From contig CALVXL010000093.1 in assembly GCA_944369635.1 (NCBI GenBank), positions 1 through 16,549 on the forward strand: 16,549 nucleotides of DNA. Direction: 5' to 3'. The notes beneath the pieces are model-generated. The model was not told the origin of the DNA, did not search any database, and was given only the letters and a program-made list of their open reading frames with translations. A program made the translations under genes and the position numbers. Source of the stretch: an uncultured Clostridia bacterium. GTDB lineage: Bacteria > Bacillota > Clostridia > Christensenellales > Borkfalkiaceae. Below are positions 1 through 7,907 of this stretch, piece after piece. Positions within the stretch are counted from its first letter, which is position 1. Each line of letters opens with the position of its first letter.

Positions 1-1471
1 ACTCCGCTTTCAGCGTGCTGTCCGTCGCGTCGGTAACGATATACTTCACGGTATATTCCCCTATCTGCGCGGTGTTGACGGCGTTAAACGAAACGTCGTC
101 CACTTCGATCATGTCCGAGCCGATCAAAACGTCAGGCGCAAACGTTCCGTTGTCATCGTAGAATTGTACGTCTTTCAGAAGATCTTCCTTGGTGAGTGCC
201 GTATTCTGCACGACCTCGTAATCTTCCGTACCCTTCATGATATACGGCAGCTGATTTACATAAGCGTCGGTAATAACTTCGCCGCCCTTCGTGATGCGGA
301 CCATGTTGCCGTAACGGTACATGCCGTCCATATAAGTCATCTGGCGTCCGTCGATATCCCACATGTTGCCGATATCTTTATCGCCCCAGTAATCGCCCGC
401 CGCAACGGCTTTGCCGTCCACGGAATAAGCATACCAGTTGCCGTTTTGGGTATATCCTACCACAAGCGCATATCCGCCGACGGGAATTTCAAACGTCGTG
501 GGAACTTCCAAACGCGTCGGGAACATATTGTTTTCGTCCATCGTATACGCCATGACGCCTTCGTATCCCCAGACTACCTTGCCGCCTTTTTCAAAGACGA
601 GATAGGTGGCTGCGGTATCCTGCAGATTGACCGTCATGGGATTTTCCGAAACGTTTTTCAGTAAGAACGGATCGTCGTAATCGCGGATTTTGCCTTCTGC
701 GTTGGGATTTTTAAGCGCATCCGGCAGTTCGCCTTCCGCAGTCGATTCGAAATACATGTCTTCCGCCACGCGGATACGCGTACCGACGACTTCTTCCATG
801 CCCTTTCCGCCGCGCGCGGTTTTGAATTCCACATAGTAATTCGTTTTGGAAGCGTCGACTACCGTGAGCGTAACTTCCTTTTCGAGAACGTCGCCCATGC
901 TGTTCTGCGCCTGATAGGTGATCGTATAATCTTTTGCTTCTATGAGACCCGTTTCCTCGTTTCTGGCAAGCCCTCCGATATCGTAAACGATGGTCTGCAA
1001 GGGTTCGCCGTCCTCGGTTGCCACGACGACATTACTCAAAAGGTTAGTGAAAATGTCTTCGCCCGCACGGGTCTTGTTATAGAGCGCCGCATCGGAATAA
1101 ATGACGGGCATTTCGCCGACTTCCCATACGATTTCGCCCGCAACTTCCTGCCATTTCGCATAGAGCGTCGTATCGGAGTTTACCGTATCGGTGTCGAATT
1201 TCCATTCATTCGTGCACGCGCTTTCCTTGTACCAGGCGACAAACTCGTGCTTTGCATACGTGGGATCGGCGGGTTTTTCCACCTTTCCGCCCTTTTCTAC
1301 CGTCTGTTTCGCCACGGCGGATCCGCCCTGCGAATCGAAAGTCACTTCATAAGTGACCGTTTGGGGCTTTTCCTCTTTCTTTTTGCATGCGACGAGCATC
1401 GCGCTGCTGAAAGCGAGGATTACGCCCAGACACAAAACTGCCCAGAATTTCATCTTTTTTTGTTTGCTCAT
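1..1471 (-). CDS. InlB-repeat surface lipoprotein (3' end outside window)
   Basis: The frame is open from an ATG at 1471 to the left edge, about 490 codons, with no stop seen. The start is supported by AGGGGAGG six bases upstream. Residues 9-28 are a hydrophobic signal peptide ending in the lipobox L26-V27-A28-C29, followed by KKKEEK, so the mature protein should be a lipoprotein tethered by Cys29. Residues 43-107 form one InlB B-repeat (Listeria-Bacteroides repeat: VTFDSQGG start, FVAWYK centre, TLYAKW end). The rest is beta-rich; two stretches look Ig-like, one after the InlB repeat and one at the left edge ending in EYTVKYIVTD. It follows the GHL10 hydrolase gene by 24 bases, so it is probably its operon partner. 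A role as a surface glycan-binding or substrate-capturing subunit is inference; no catalytic motif was recognised. Confidence 0.85.
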   Translation of the reverse strand, partial: MSKQKKMKFWAVLCLGVILAFSSAMLVACKKKEEKPQTVTYEVTFDSQGGSAVAKQTVEKGGKVEKPADPTYAKHEFVAWYKESACTNEWKFDTDTVNSDTTLYAKWQEVAGEIVWEVGEMPVIYSDAALYNKTRAGEDIFTNLLSNVVVATEDGEPLQTIVYDIGGLARNEETGLIEAKDYTITYQAQNSMGDVLEKEVTLTVVDASKTNYYVEFKTARGGKGMEEVVGTRIRVAEDMYFESTAEGELPDALKNPNAEGKIRDYDDPFLLKNVSENPMTVNLQDTAATYLVFEKGGKVVWGYEGVMAYTMDENNMFPTRLEVPTTFEIPVGGYALVVGYTQNGNWYAYSVDGKAVAAGDYWGDKDIGNMWDIDGRQMTYMDGMYRYGNMVRITKGGEVITDAYVNQLPYIMKGTEDYEVVQNTALTKEDLLKDVQFYDDNGTFAPDVLIGSDMIEVDDVSFNAVNTAQIGEYTVKYIVTDATDSTLKAE

Positions 1472-1495
1472 ATTTTGCCTCCCCTGTTTAAATTT

Positions 1496-4400
1496 TCATT
1501 TTTTATTTGCTTTATCCGCTCTTTTCGCGCGTCTGTTCAAAAGCGCGAGAGCGATTCCGCTCAAGATTACGGCCATCGCCGCCGAAGCGAATTCCGCCGA
1601 AGAGTTGCACCCCTTGCATCCTCCCTTTTCGGGAGCGGGCATCGAAGGCGTATCCGTACCGGGATCCGGATCGGGCGAAGGATCGGTATCCGGCGCGACC
1701 TGATCGGGCCGCAGTCCGTCTGCGGGAACCCATTCCCCGCTTTCGATATAATAGCGCGAAAGTTTGACGTCCAGCACGTTGTTGAGATTTTCCATTTCCT
1801 CCGCAATACGCGTGATCGCATATCCCGAGGCATAATCGCGCGCGTTGGTCTGAATGCGATAAACTTCCGCACGGATCGCCATGATTTCTTCCGCAGTGCC
1901 AAAGGGCATAGCCTTCAATGCGTCGAGCGCTTCATCCCACAAAGTTGCCTTATCCCCTTCGATAGAATAAAGTTCCTTTCTCGACTTCATTTCTTCCGCA
2001 AACGCCGCAAGAAGCTTATCGATGCTCTTATGCGGCAGAATTGCGGCGTTTCCGTAAATGCCGTTCGAAAGATATTCCACCGCCTCCGGACTGTTCATGA
2101 TGGTTTTGGAATCGAAGATAACCGTCCCGAAGGAACCGCCGCTCAGCGCGGCGACCGCCTGCACAACTTCTTCATAAGGATTCAACCCCATGAAGTAGGG
2201 CGCAATGCCGCCGTAATTATAGCTGATATTGTCGAGTTTTGCAATCATCGCCGCAATTTTCTGCGTAACGGTGTTTGCGTTTTCATAATACGCCATCGGC
2301 GTGGCGACTTCTATCCATCCCTGTTTGAACCAGTATTCCCAATCCTGACATTTCTTCGTGACGACGTCGCTGTCGGGGAATACCGAAGTGGAAATAATGA
2401 TGTCGGTATTGGAATACGTTTCCGCCGCACCGCCGCGCAACGTCTCCAATTCTTTTACCATATCGTAAATTTCCTTCACAAACTCGTTGATCTGGCGGAC
2501 TTTGAACTCCGTCCACGCGGAATAAAGTTTTTCCCACACGAAACTCGTGCCTTTATTAAGGTCGCGCTTCAGCTTTGCAAGCGTCTGCTGATTTTCGGCA
2601 TACCCCTGTTCCGCGAGGAACTTCTTGGCGGCAAATTCCGAATAGCCGTGATCGTAAGGGACGTTCTGATTATCCGCGCTGTAGCCGTAACCGTTCTGAA
2701 CCGGATAACGGATATAATCGAGGTTGATGCCGTCGAGATCGTATTTTGTAAGCAGTTCCTTATAATAACCTACCAAAAACGCCCTGACATCGGGATTGGA
2801 CGGATCGATGAATTTATATTTACCACCCTCAAACTGCGTATATTGATTACCCTGATAGTCCGTAATGACCCAGCCGCTCCGCTCAGCCGCATCGGGCGCG
2901 AGTTCGTTGCTGTTGGGAAGTTTTCCCGTCAGAATATTGGATTCCGCATACCCTTCATACCCGACGAAGAAGTCCTCCACCCAGGCATGGACTTCGATAC
3001 CGAGCTTGTGCGCTTCGCCGATAAAGGCGCTCAGATAATCTTTATACGGACTGTAGTCGCAATCCTTGAATTCGATATGATAATCGACATATTCGGAATC
3101 CGACGACATCGAATATCCGTTCCAGAACGTTTCCAGATAGACGGTATTGAAATTGACTTTCTTGAAGAGTTCCAGCGTTTCGCGGATACCTTCCACACTT
3201 GTTTCCTTACCGATGACGGGGCGGTGCCATGCCGCAATGCTCATCACCGCGGGAGCCTGATAGGACAGGCTTTCGATTCCGTAGCAAAGGTTCAACACTT
3301 CCAGATAATTCCCGTAAAAATCGGCAAGCGTCACGTTATCGATGATCCCCTCTTCTTCCTGACGGGCGATCTTCTTCGCATATCCGTAAAGCGTTTCTAC
3401 CGCTTCGCCGTCGGAAGCTTCTCCGATGAGGGCGTCGGCGGTATTCGTGTACTCCGCCCACAGCTCTTCTACGTTTTCGTTCAACTTGTATTTTGCGTCG
3501 ATTGCGGACTGCAGTTTTGAATTGACCGTATCGTAACGGTTGACGGCCGTCGTGACATAGGAATCGGGGGTTGTGGTGATGGTGACCGTGCCGTCTTCCG
3601 CCACCGTAACGCGCGCGCCGTTGAGCGCGTTCGCCGTAAGGTAGGTTTCCGCCGACCCGTTACCCGATAAAATAAAGGACTCTCCGTCGCTTAACAGATT
3701 ATCGACCTGTTTTGCATGCGATTCGATAACGCCTTCGATGGGGTAAGCGTCCCCGCTGCTCGTCTTGCGGACGAGGATCTCGTATCCCCATTCGTTGCAC
3801 CCCGTGAAGTTGGCGAATTTCGCGCTGGCGGGATTGCCCGATTTATCGTAATTTGCATCGTAATACATGAAATAATTTTCCGCGCGGTATCCCGGGAACG
3901 GAAGATTTCCGTTGAGATCGTCGAGATCGGTATCCTTTATGGGCTTCGTCGGATTTTTTGCCGTAAGCTTGAGCGAAGCGGATTTATTCAGATCGACGAA
4001 CTTCATGCCGACAAGCTCCACTTTATCCCCCACGCGGGAAACGAGATCGTTTCCGAGCAGTACGCGGCGGGAACCGTGAATACTCAAAACAAAATCGCGC
4101 GAACCGATTTCGGACATATTCATGTCGCGGACGTTGCGGACTTCCATAATCTTAAAGCTTCCGTCTTCCTGCAAAGAGCACAGGATTTCCGCACCGAATT
4201 CGTTCTGCTGGGTCTGCGTTCCCCATTCGCTGTTATAGTAAACGGCTTCGCTTTCGTCTCTTCTGCCGTTTACCTTATCGATTCCGATACGTATGGTCTT
4301 ATCCGCAACCATGTCGCTGGTGCCTGTGCCGTATATCTCCACCGCACCGGCATAGTCGGGGAAATAAACGTTTTTCTGCAATGCCGTGCCGATTTCCGCA

Positions 4401-4828
4401 GACTCCCACTTCGCATCGTTTTCCGTCAGAGAAATGACCAGCCCGTTGACGGGAATATACGTATTTCCGCCTCTGTTTTTTTCGCTGAGCACATATCTGT
4501 TCCCGGAATATTCAAACGCATATTCATAAGCGTTTTCCCTTACGGGCGTGTGCGAATAAAGCCATTTTGTGGTGTACACGATGCCGCCGGAATATCCCTC
4601 CGCATCCGCGCGGAAAGAATTGATCTTCAGAATACCCCAGGAAGACTCGCCTTCACTGATCTCCCACGGATCCGTGGTATTGATCACGTGCGAAGATCCG
4701 TTCAGGGTAAACGTGGCGTCCGCCGCAAAAACTTCCTTGGGACGGAAGGACGACAGCAACCCCGCACAGGAAGCCGTCAGCATGACGGAAAGCAGCAACA
4801 ACATCACTTTTCTTTTTACCGTTTGCAT
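1496..4828 (-). CDS. Secreted GHL10 (DUF187-type) family glycoside hydrolase with C-terminal membrane anchor
   Basis: 1110 residues. Residues 1-35 look like a signal peptide, with probable signal-peptidase-I cleavage after VFA35; a Cys at 21 gives only a poor lipobox. Residues 36-430 are beta-rich, with IPVNG (125-129) and FILSGNG (385-391) signatures of modules often found ahead of surface glycosidases. Residues 430-495 are helical. The catalytic TIM-barrel of the GHL10/DUF187 type spans about 527-930: HAW at 614-616, SGWVITD at 651-657, DLDGINLDYIRYP at 697-709 with conserved Asp699 and Asp704, and ATPMAYY at 842-848. A Pro/Asp linker (1041-1066) leads to GGCKGCNSS (1069-1077), a transmembrane segment (1078-1097) and RR plus basic residues. 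In this family E. coli DigH cleaves denuded peptidoglycan glycan strands, so an amino-sugar glycan substrate is plausible but not shown. RBS AAGGAGAG precedes the ATG. The start overlaps the DUF4127 gene by 13 bases. Confidence 0.88.
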   Translation of the reverse strand: MQTVKRKVMLLLLSVMLTASCAGLLSSFRPKEVFAADATFTLNGSSHVINTTDPWEISEGESSWGILKINSFRADAEGYSGGIVYTTKWLYSHTPVRENAYEYAFEYSGNRYVLSEKNRGGNTYIPVNGLVISLTENDAKWESAEIGTALQKNVYFPDYAGAVEIYGTGTSDMVADKTIRIGIDKVNGRRDESEAVYYNSEWGTQTQQNEFGAEILCSLQEDGSFKIMEVRNVRDMNMSEIGSRDFVLSIHGSRRVLLGNDLVSRVGDKVELVGMKFVDLNKSASLKLTAKNPTKPIKDTDLDDLNGNLPFPGYRAENYFMYYDANYDKSGNPASAKFANFTGCNEWGYEILVRKTSSGDAYPIEGVIESHAKQVDNLLSDGESFILSGNGSAETYLTANALNGARVTVAEDGTVTITTTPDSYVTTAVNRYDTVNSKLQSAIDAKYKLNENVEELWAEYTNTADALIGEASDGEAVETLYGYAKKIARQEEEGIIDNVTLADFYGNYLEVLNLCYGIESLSYQAPAVMSIAAWHRPVIGKETSVEGIRETLELFKKVNFNTVYLETFWNGYSMSSDSEYVDYHIEFKDCDYSPYKDYLSAFIGEAHKLGIEVHAWVEDFFVGYEGYAESNILTGKLPNSNELAPDAAERSGWVITDYQGNQYTQFEGGKYKFIDPSNPDVRAFLVGYYKELLTKYDLDGINLDYIRYPVQNGYGYSADNQNVPYDHGYSEFAAKKFLAEQGYAENQQTLAKLKRDLNKGTSFVWEKLYSAWTEFKVRQINEFVKEIYDMVKELETLRGGAAETYSNTDIIISTSVFPDSDVVTKKCQDWEYWFKQGWIEVATPMAYYENANTVTQKIAAMIAKLDNISYNYGGIAPYFMGLNPYEEVVQAVAALSGGSFGTVIFDSKTIMNSPEAVEYLSNGIYGNAAILPHKSIDKLLAAFAEEMKSRKELYSIEGDKATLWDEALDALKAMPFGTAEEIMAIRAEVYRIQTNARDYASGYAITRIAEEMENLNNVLDVKLSRYYIESGEWVPADGLRPDQVAPDTDPSPDPDPGTDTPSMPAPEKGGCKGCNSSAEFASAAMAVILSGIALALLNRRAKRADKANKK

Positions 4829-6324
4829 GATTCTCTCCTTATCTTGATAATATCGAGGTCCGTTTCAAACATTCGCGCCCACGGCTGCACCGCTTTTCCC
4901 ACTTTGTAACGGGAAGCCACGCTCGGAAGCAACGAACCTATATAACCGTTTAACTCCTCTTTTACTTTGTCGGCCACTGCGCCTTCTTTTCCGCCGGCAT
5001 CGAAATAATTCAGCCCTATGCCGGGGAGAAATTCTTCGCAAATCTGTTTGCGGATTCGGGAACAGTAACCCACGTCCTCATAATACCGCAGCGCAAGGAA
5101 ACGCTCGTGCGCTTCCGTTTTGCCGAAATGCGTGAAAATCGAAGCCTGGAAGATCGCCGTGCCCAACGTATTGGAACTGGTATTCCAGCCCGCATACGCC
5201 GCAAGGCGCATCAGGCAATTCTTTTCTTCCAACATCCCCACCAGCTCAGTGTCGCCGCCGTTGACGTAAGCGATATCCGCTACGGCGACGTTTTCTCCTT
5301 TATTCAGCCGGTATTCGATATTCTGCGTAAATTCGATGAGACACCGCTCCACTTCGTAGGAGCGGAACGTCCCCGAAGCGTTTGCGCTAACCATATCCTT
5401 CGAAGGCACGTTGATAAACAGCGTGAAGTCCGCGTCATCGTCCAGCACGCACCCCGCCGCGGTCAGCTGATATTTGACCGTTTCTCCCACGGGTCTGTCT
5501 TCGTAAAGGGGGATTACCGCGGGTCCGAAAGAACTTGCCCAACGCAGGCGCACCCGCGGCGCGCCTTTAACGGAATTGATATATCTTGCAACGAGCGTCA
5601 TGCCCGTTTCATCGCAACCGGGATAGATCGCCGTCACGTTCTGCTTGCGCGTTTCCTTTACGTATGCGCGGATCTTGCGCTGATCCTGCGCGATGAATCC
5701 GTATACGCTGGAATCATCCTGCGGAAGCACGAGATAATCGATTTCTTTTCCCGCCATGTCCACACTGGCAAAGTCCAACTGCAAATTGACGGCACGGCGG
5801 GCGAGATAATCGCCGAGATACGGCGCGACTTTCTTTTCGTTTTCCGCAAGCTGTTCCGCATCGTACGGAAGGGATAACTCGCGCCTGTCACGCGCTTCCC
5901 CCACCAGAAAAATTTCCCTGCCGCAAATACCGTAATAATCGGGCTCCTCGTCGTCGCTGGAATATTGCGGGCATCTCATCAACAGATGGAACGCATAAAC
6001 GACCATCTTTTCGTTCTGCGCACGCAATTCTCTTATTAAATTCAGCCGCCCTTTGAGTTCTTCCGCCTTATAATTGTGCAGTCGGCTCGGCACGATTCCG
6101 CCGTATAAAAGCGTATCCACAGAAAGGACCAGACAATCGGCGTCTTTCGTCTCTTTCAACAAAAATTCTTTGATTTTTTCATACGACGCGGGCGTTTTTT
6201 TATCGCCGAGTATCTCTCGCGGCGCACTCACCAACGTAAATTCTTCGTTCCCTTGCAACAACTTTTCGGGAAATTTCGAATTGCACGGCCTTTCGTCCAA
6301 AGGCAAATACACGATTTTACGCAT
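4816..6324 (-). CDS. DUF4127 family protein
   Basis: 502 residues with no signal peptide or membrane segment, so it is predicted to be cytoplasmic. It carries the family hallmark near the N-terminus, YLPLDERPCN (6-15), then SVDTLLYGGIVPSRLH (68-83), QDDSSVYGF (202-210), GCDETGMTL (236-244), AYVNGGDTEL (352-361) and AGWNTSSNTLGTAI (378-391). The Asp/Glu/Asn/His-rich conserved blocks suggest an enzyme, but I know of no established reaction for DUF4127. The RBS is GAGGAGAACAGA before the ATG. The gene lies 141 bases after nanE; that gap has no gene, only a weak 7-bp stem (6408-6414 with 6435-6441). Its last 13 bases overlap the start of the hydrolase gene, which suggests translational coupling. 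The setting points to carbohydrate, perhaps amino-sugar, metabolism. Confidence 0.88.
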   Translation of the reverse strand: MRKIVYLPLDERPCNSKFPEKLLQGNEEFTLVSAPREILGDKKTPASYEKIKEFLLKETKDADCLVLSVDTLLYGGIVPSRLHNYKAEELKGRLNLIRELRAQNEKMVVYAFHLLMRCPQYSSDDEEPDYYGICGREIFLVGEARDRRELSLPYDAEQLAENEKKVAPYLGDYLARRAVNLQLDFASVDMAGKEIDYLVLPQDDSSVYGFIAQDQRKIRAYVKETRKQNVTAIYPGCDETGMTLVARYINSVKGAPRVRLRWASSFGPAVIPLYEDRPVGETVKYQLTAAGCVLDDDADFTLFINVPSKDMVSANASGTFRSYEVERCLIEFTQNIEYRLNKGENVAVADIAYVNGGDTELVGMLEEKNCLMRLAAYAGWNTSSNTLGTAIFQASIFTHFGKTEAHERFLALRYYEDVGYCSRIRKQICEEFLPGIGLNYFDAGGKEGAVADKVKEELNGYIGSLLPSVASRYKVGKAVQPWARMFETDLDIIKIRRESCKR

Positions 6325-6465
6325 TCTGTTCTCCTCGGCGCTCGCAGCGCTTTCTCCTTTTTCAGCGGAATTTCTGCTTATCCGCCATTGCCTATTCCTG
6401 TATTTTCCGTTCGGTACGGCGAAAATTTTTTATTCCGAACGCTCTTTATACGTCGCAAAAATTTT

Positions 6466-7140
6466 TCATTTCAGATGCAACGCCTGCGCAAAGCGCCGCG
6501 TAATGTCCTTAGGACGGGTGATCGACGTTCCGATAACTACTCCGTAAGGATTAAAAGCCGAAATTTTTTCGAGTTGCTCTCTTTCCCAGATGCCGCCCTC
6601 CACTATGACGTTCGCTTTGCAATCCTTAATCAGCTTTTCGATAAAGGAAAAATCGGGGATCTGCCGATCCTTCGTTTCTATCGTAAACCCGCGAAGCGTA
6701 GTGGAAACATAATCGAACCCCAGCGCTTCCGCCGCCATCGCGTTTTCGTAATTATCGATATCCGCCATCAGCGCCATGTCCCGATTTTTTGACCGGACAT
6801 AGGAAACGAGTTCTTCCAACGTTTCTCCGCCGGGGCGGAAACGCGCGGTCGCATCCATAGCGATGACTTCGCACCCCGTTTCCAAAAGACAATCTATTTC
6901 CGCTTTTGTCGGCGTGATATATACTTCGCTGTCCTTATAATCCTTTTTTATCAATCCGATTACGGGAACGTTGACTTCTCTTTTTATGCTCGGTATTTCG
7001 TCCGCCAGCGCACGTATCGCCACCGCGCCACCCGCGACCGCGCATCGCGCAAAATAATGCATGACGTCACAACCGTAAAGCGGCTCCCCTTTCGCCGCCT
7101 GGCAAGAAACGATTAATCCTCTGGGTATACGGTTTTTCAT
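6466..7140 (-). CDS. nanE: Putative N-acetylmannosamine-6-phosphate 2-epimerase
   Basis: 224 residues, the normal size of NanE. The enzyme interconverts ManNAc-6-P and GlcNAc-6-P in the cytoplasm, joining sialic acid or ManNAc catabolism to the GlcNAc-6-P pathway. The family start GLIVSCQ (8-14) is present, with GGAVAIRA (37-44), GLIKKDY (62-68), YITPT (74-78), AMDATAR (94-100), MADID (125-129), GFDYVSTTLRG (141-151), VEGGI (180-184) and GTSITRP (204-210). By alignment from memory with the C. perfringens enzyme, the catalytic pair corresponds to Lys65 and Glu181, with Asp127 and Arg209 also conserved. It is the first gene after the promoter at 7212-7240 and has a GGAAGG RBS. No nanA or nanK is adjacent, so sialic acid as the source is not proven. 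Confidence 0.93.
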   Translation of the reverse strand: MKNRIPRGLIVSCQAAKGEPLYGCDVMHYFARCAVAGGAVAIRALADEIPSIKREVNVPVIGLIKKDYKDSEVYITPTKAEIDCLLETGCEVIAMDATARFRPGGETLEELVSYVRSKNRDMALMADIDNYENAMAAEALGFDYVSTTLRGFTIETKDRQIPDFSFIEKLIKDCKANVIVEGGIWEREQLEKISAFNPYGVVIGTSITRPKDITRRFAQALHLK

Positions 7141-7211
7141 GAATAACCTTCCTTTCTGTATGAAAAAAAATTTCAGACATATCTTTTTATGTAAAAATTA
7201 TTTTCAGTCAT

Positions 7212-7240
7212 AGTATATACCATTAATAATAGGATGTCAA
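7212..7240 (-). promoter_or_regulatory. Promoter of the nanE operon
   Basis: Reading the minus strand, TTGACA (7240-7235) is followed after 17 bases by TATACT (7217-7212), which is 6/6 and 5/6 matches to the sigma-A consensus. Transcription would begin near 7205, giving a leader of about 65 bases before nanE. No convincing operator or riboswitch was recognised in the leader. Confidence 0.75.
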
Positions 7241-7376
7241 TATCTTTTTGAAAATATTTTTATTGTTTTATTATTTATTTGCAATTTTTTTTCTTTTTGA
7301 GCTTTTGAACGCTTTTCCGCGGCAAACGGAAACAAAAGGCAGCATTTCAGAACATAAATTATTATATATTATTAAT

Positions 7377-7428
7377 GCAGAAAGGCAAGGGACTGCGGTA
7401 AGTTTACCGCAGTCCCTTGCCTTTCTGC
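7377..7428. repeat. Perfect 25-bp inverted repeat (hairpin)
   Basis: The arm 7377-7401, starting GCAGAAAGG, is exactly complementary to 7404-7428, leaving a 2-base centre, in practice a 24-bp stem with a 4-base loop. Neither side has a T-run, so it is not a standard intrinsic terminator for either strand. The surroundings are AT-rich. It could be a cruciform or hairpin element, a small palindromic repeat, or a strong bidirectional RNA fold. Confidence 0.75.
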
Positions 7429-7514
7429 TATTGAATATCGTCCGTAAAAAGTAAAATCTATCGTTCTCGCCCGTTCAGATATTATTTCCTTTGTCTTTTC
7501 TCTCATTAAAAACC

Positions 7515-7541
7515 ATGCCTGCTTTTCGGCGCGGCGGGCAT
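7515..7541. terminator. Possible weak terminator hairpin
   Basis: ATGCCTGC (7515-7522) pairs with GCGGGCAT (7534-7541), one pair being G-T, around an 11-base loop. On the plus strand the stem is followed by TTTTCC; on the minus strand by GGTTTTTAA. Either could act as a weak intrinsic terminator, but no gene abuts it on either side. Confidence 0.3.
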
Positions 7542-7734
7542 TTTTCCGAATATACTAACTTACAATATTAAATTCGTCATCTGTAATCGCCACTCATTCA
7601 TCTGCCCATGGAAGGATATTCTTTTTACCGAAAATTAAGCCGAGCTGTAACTTATTTTTCGATAATTTTCCTTAATAACCGTCAAAATAAAAGTTTTTTT
7701 CCTTTCCTGCAATATACACCTGCGGGGCCTAAGC

Positions 7735-7771
7735 GAAGAGAACCGAAAAGGACTTATTTTCGGTTCTCTTC
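7735..7771. repeat. 15-bp perfect hairpin without a U-tract
   Basis: GAAGAGAACCGAAAA (7735-7749) is complementary to 7757-7771 around a 7-base loop. On the plus strand the stem is followed by seven A's, and on the minus strand by GCTTAGGCC, so it lacks the trailing U's of an intrinsic terminator on both strands. Function unknown. Confidence 0.6.
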
Positions 7772-7835
7772 AAAAAAATTCGCTTTACCGATATTTTTAT
7801 TTCATATCGAAAAGTCGTTTTTCGGATTTCATACA

Positions 7836-7865
7836 AAAAAGTCCCGATTTTTTTCGGGACTTTTT
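7836..7865. terminator. Bidirectional intrinsic terminator (second terminator after ferredoxin gene)
   Basis: AAAAAGTCCCGA (7836-7847) pairs with TCGGGACTTTTT (7854-7865) around a T6 loop. A T-run follows the GC core on both strands, so it can stop transcription from either side. On the minus strand it backs up the terminator at 7875-7897. Confidence 0.8.
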
Positions 7866-7874
7866 GTCAAAACA

Positions 7875-7897
7875 AAAGCGCGGCAAGGCCGCGCTTT
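7875..7897 (-). terminator. Intrinsic terminator of the ferredoxin gene
   Basis: On the minus strand AAAGCGCGGC, a 3-base loop and GCCGCGCTTT form a 10-bp GC-rich stem, followed by TGTTTTG. It starts 11 bases past the ferredoxin stop codon. Confidence 0.8.
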
Positions 7898-7907
7898 CGG
7901 TGTTTTC

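Larger units (their letters stand above)
7241..7834. other. Non-coding, AT-rich, hairpin-bearing intergenic region
   Basis: About 600 bases between the nanE promoter and the ferredoxin terminators hold no credible protein gene: the open frames are short, lack ribosome binding sites and run through inverted repeats. Three hairpins stand out (7377-7428, 7515-7541, 7735-7771) and are listed separately. A weaker AT-rich stem pairs 7629-7639 with 7651-7661 with one mismatch. No consensus promoter was found inside the region on either strand, so I cannot say whether these hairpins are transcribed. Confidence 0.6.

Noticed and set aside
1247..3520. A long plus-strand open frame of over 700 codons opposite the hydrolase and lipoprotein genes
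   Set aside because: It runs antisense to two well-supported genes, its translation is Arg/Phe/Ile/His-rich without any domain, and it has no ribosome binding site. It results from codon bias on the coding strand.
3716..4909. A plus-strand frame of nearly 400 codons opposite the hydrolase N-terminus
   Set aside because: Antisense shadow of a recognised gene, with no motif or translation signal.
7248..7454. A hydrophobic 68-codon plus-strand frame
   Set aside because: It begins at TTG without a ribosome binding site, comes from AT-rich low-complexity DNA, and runs through the 25-bp inverted repeat.
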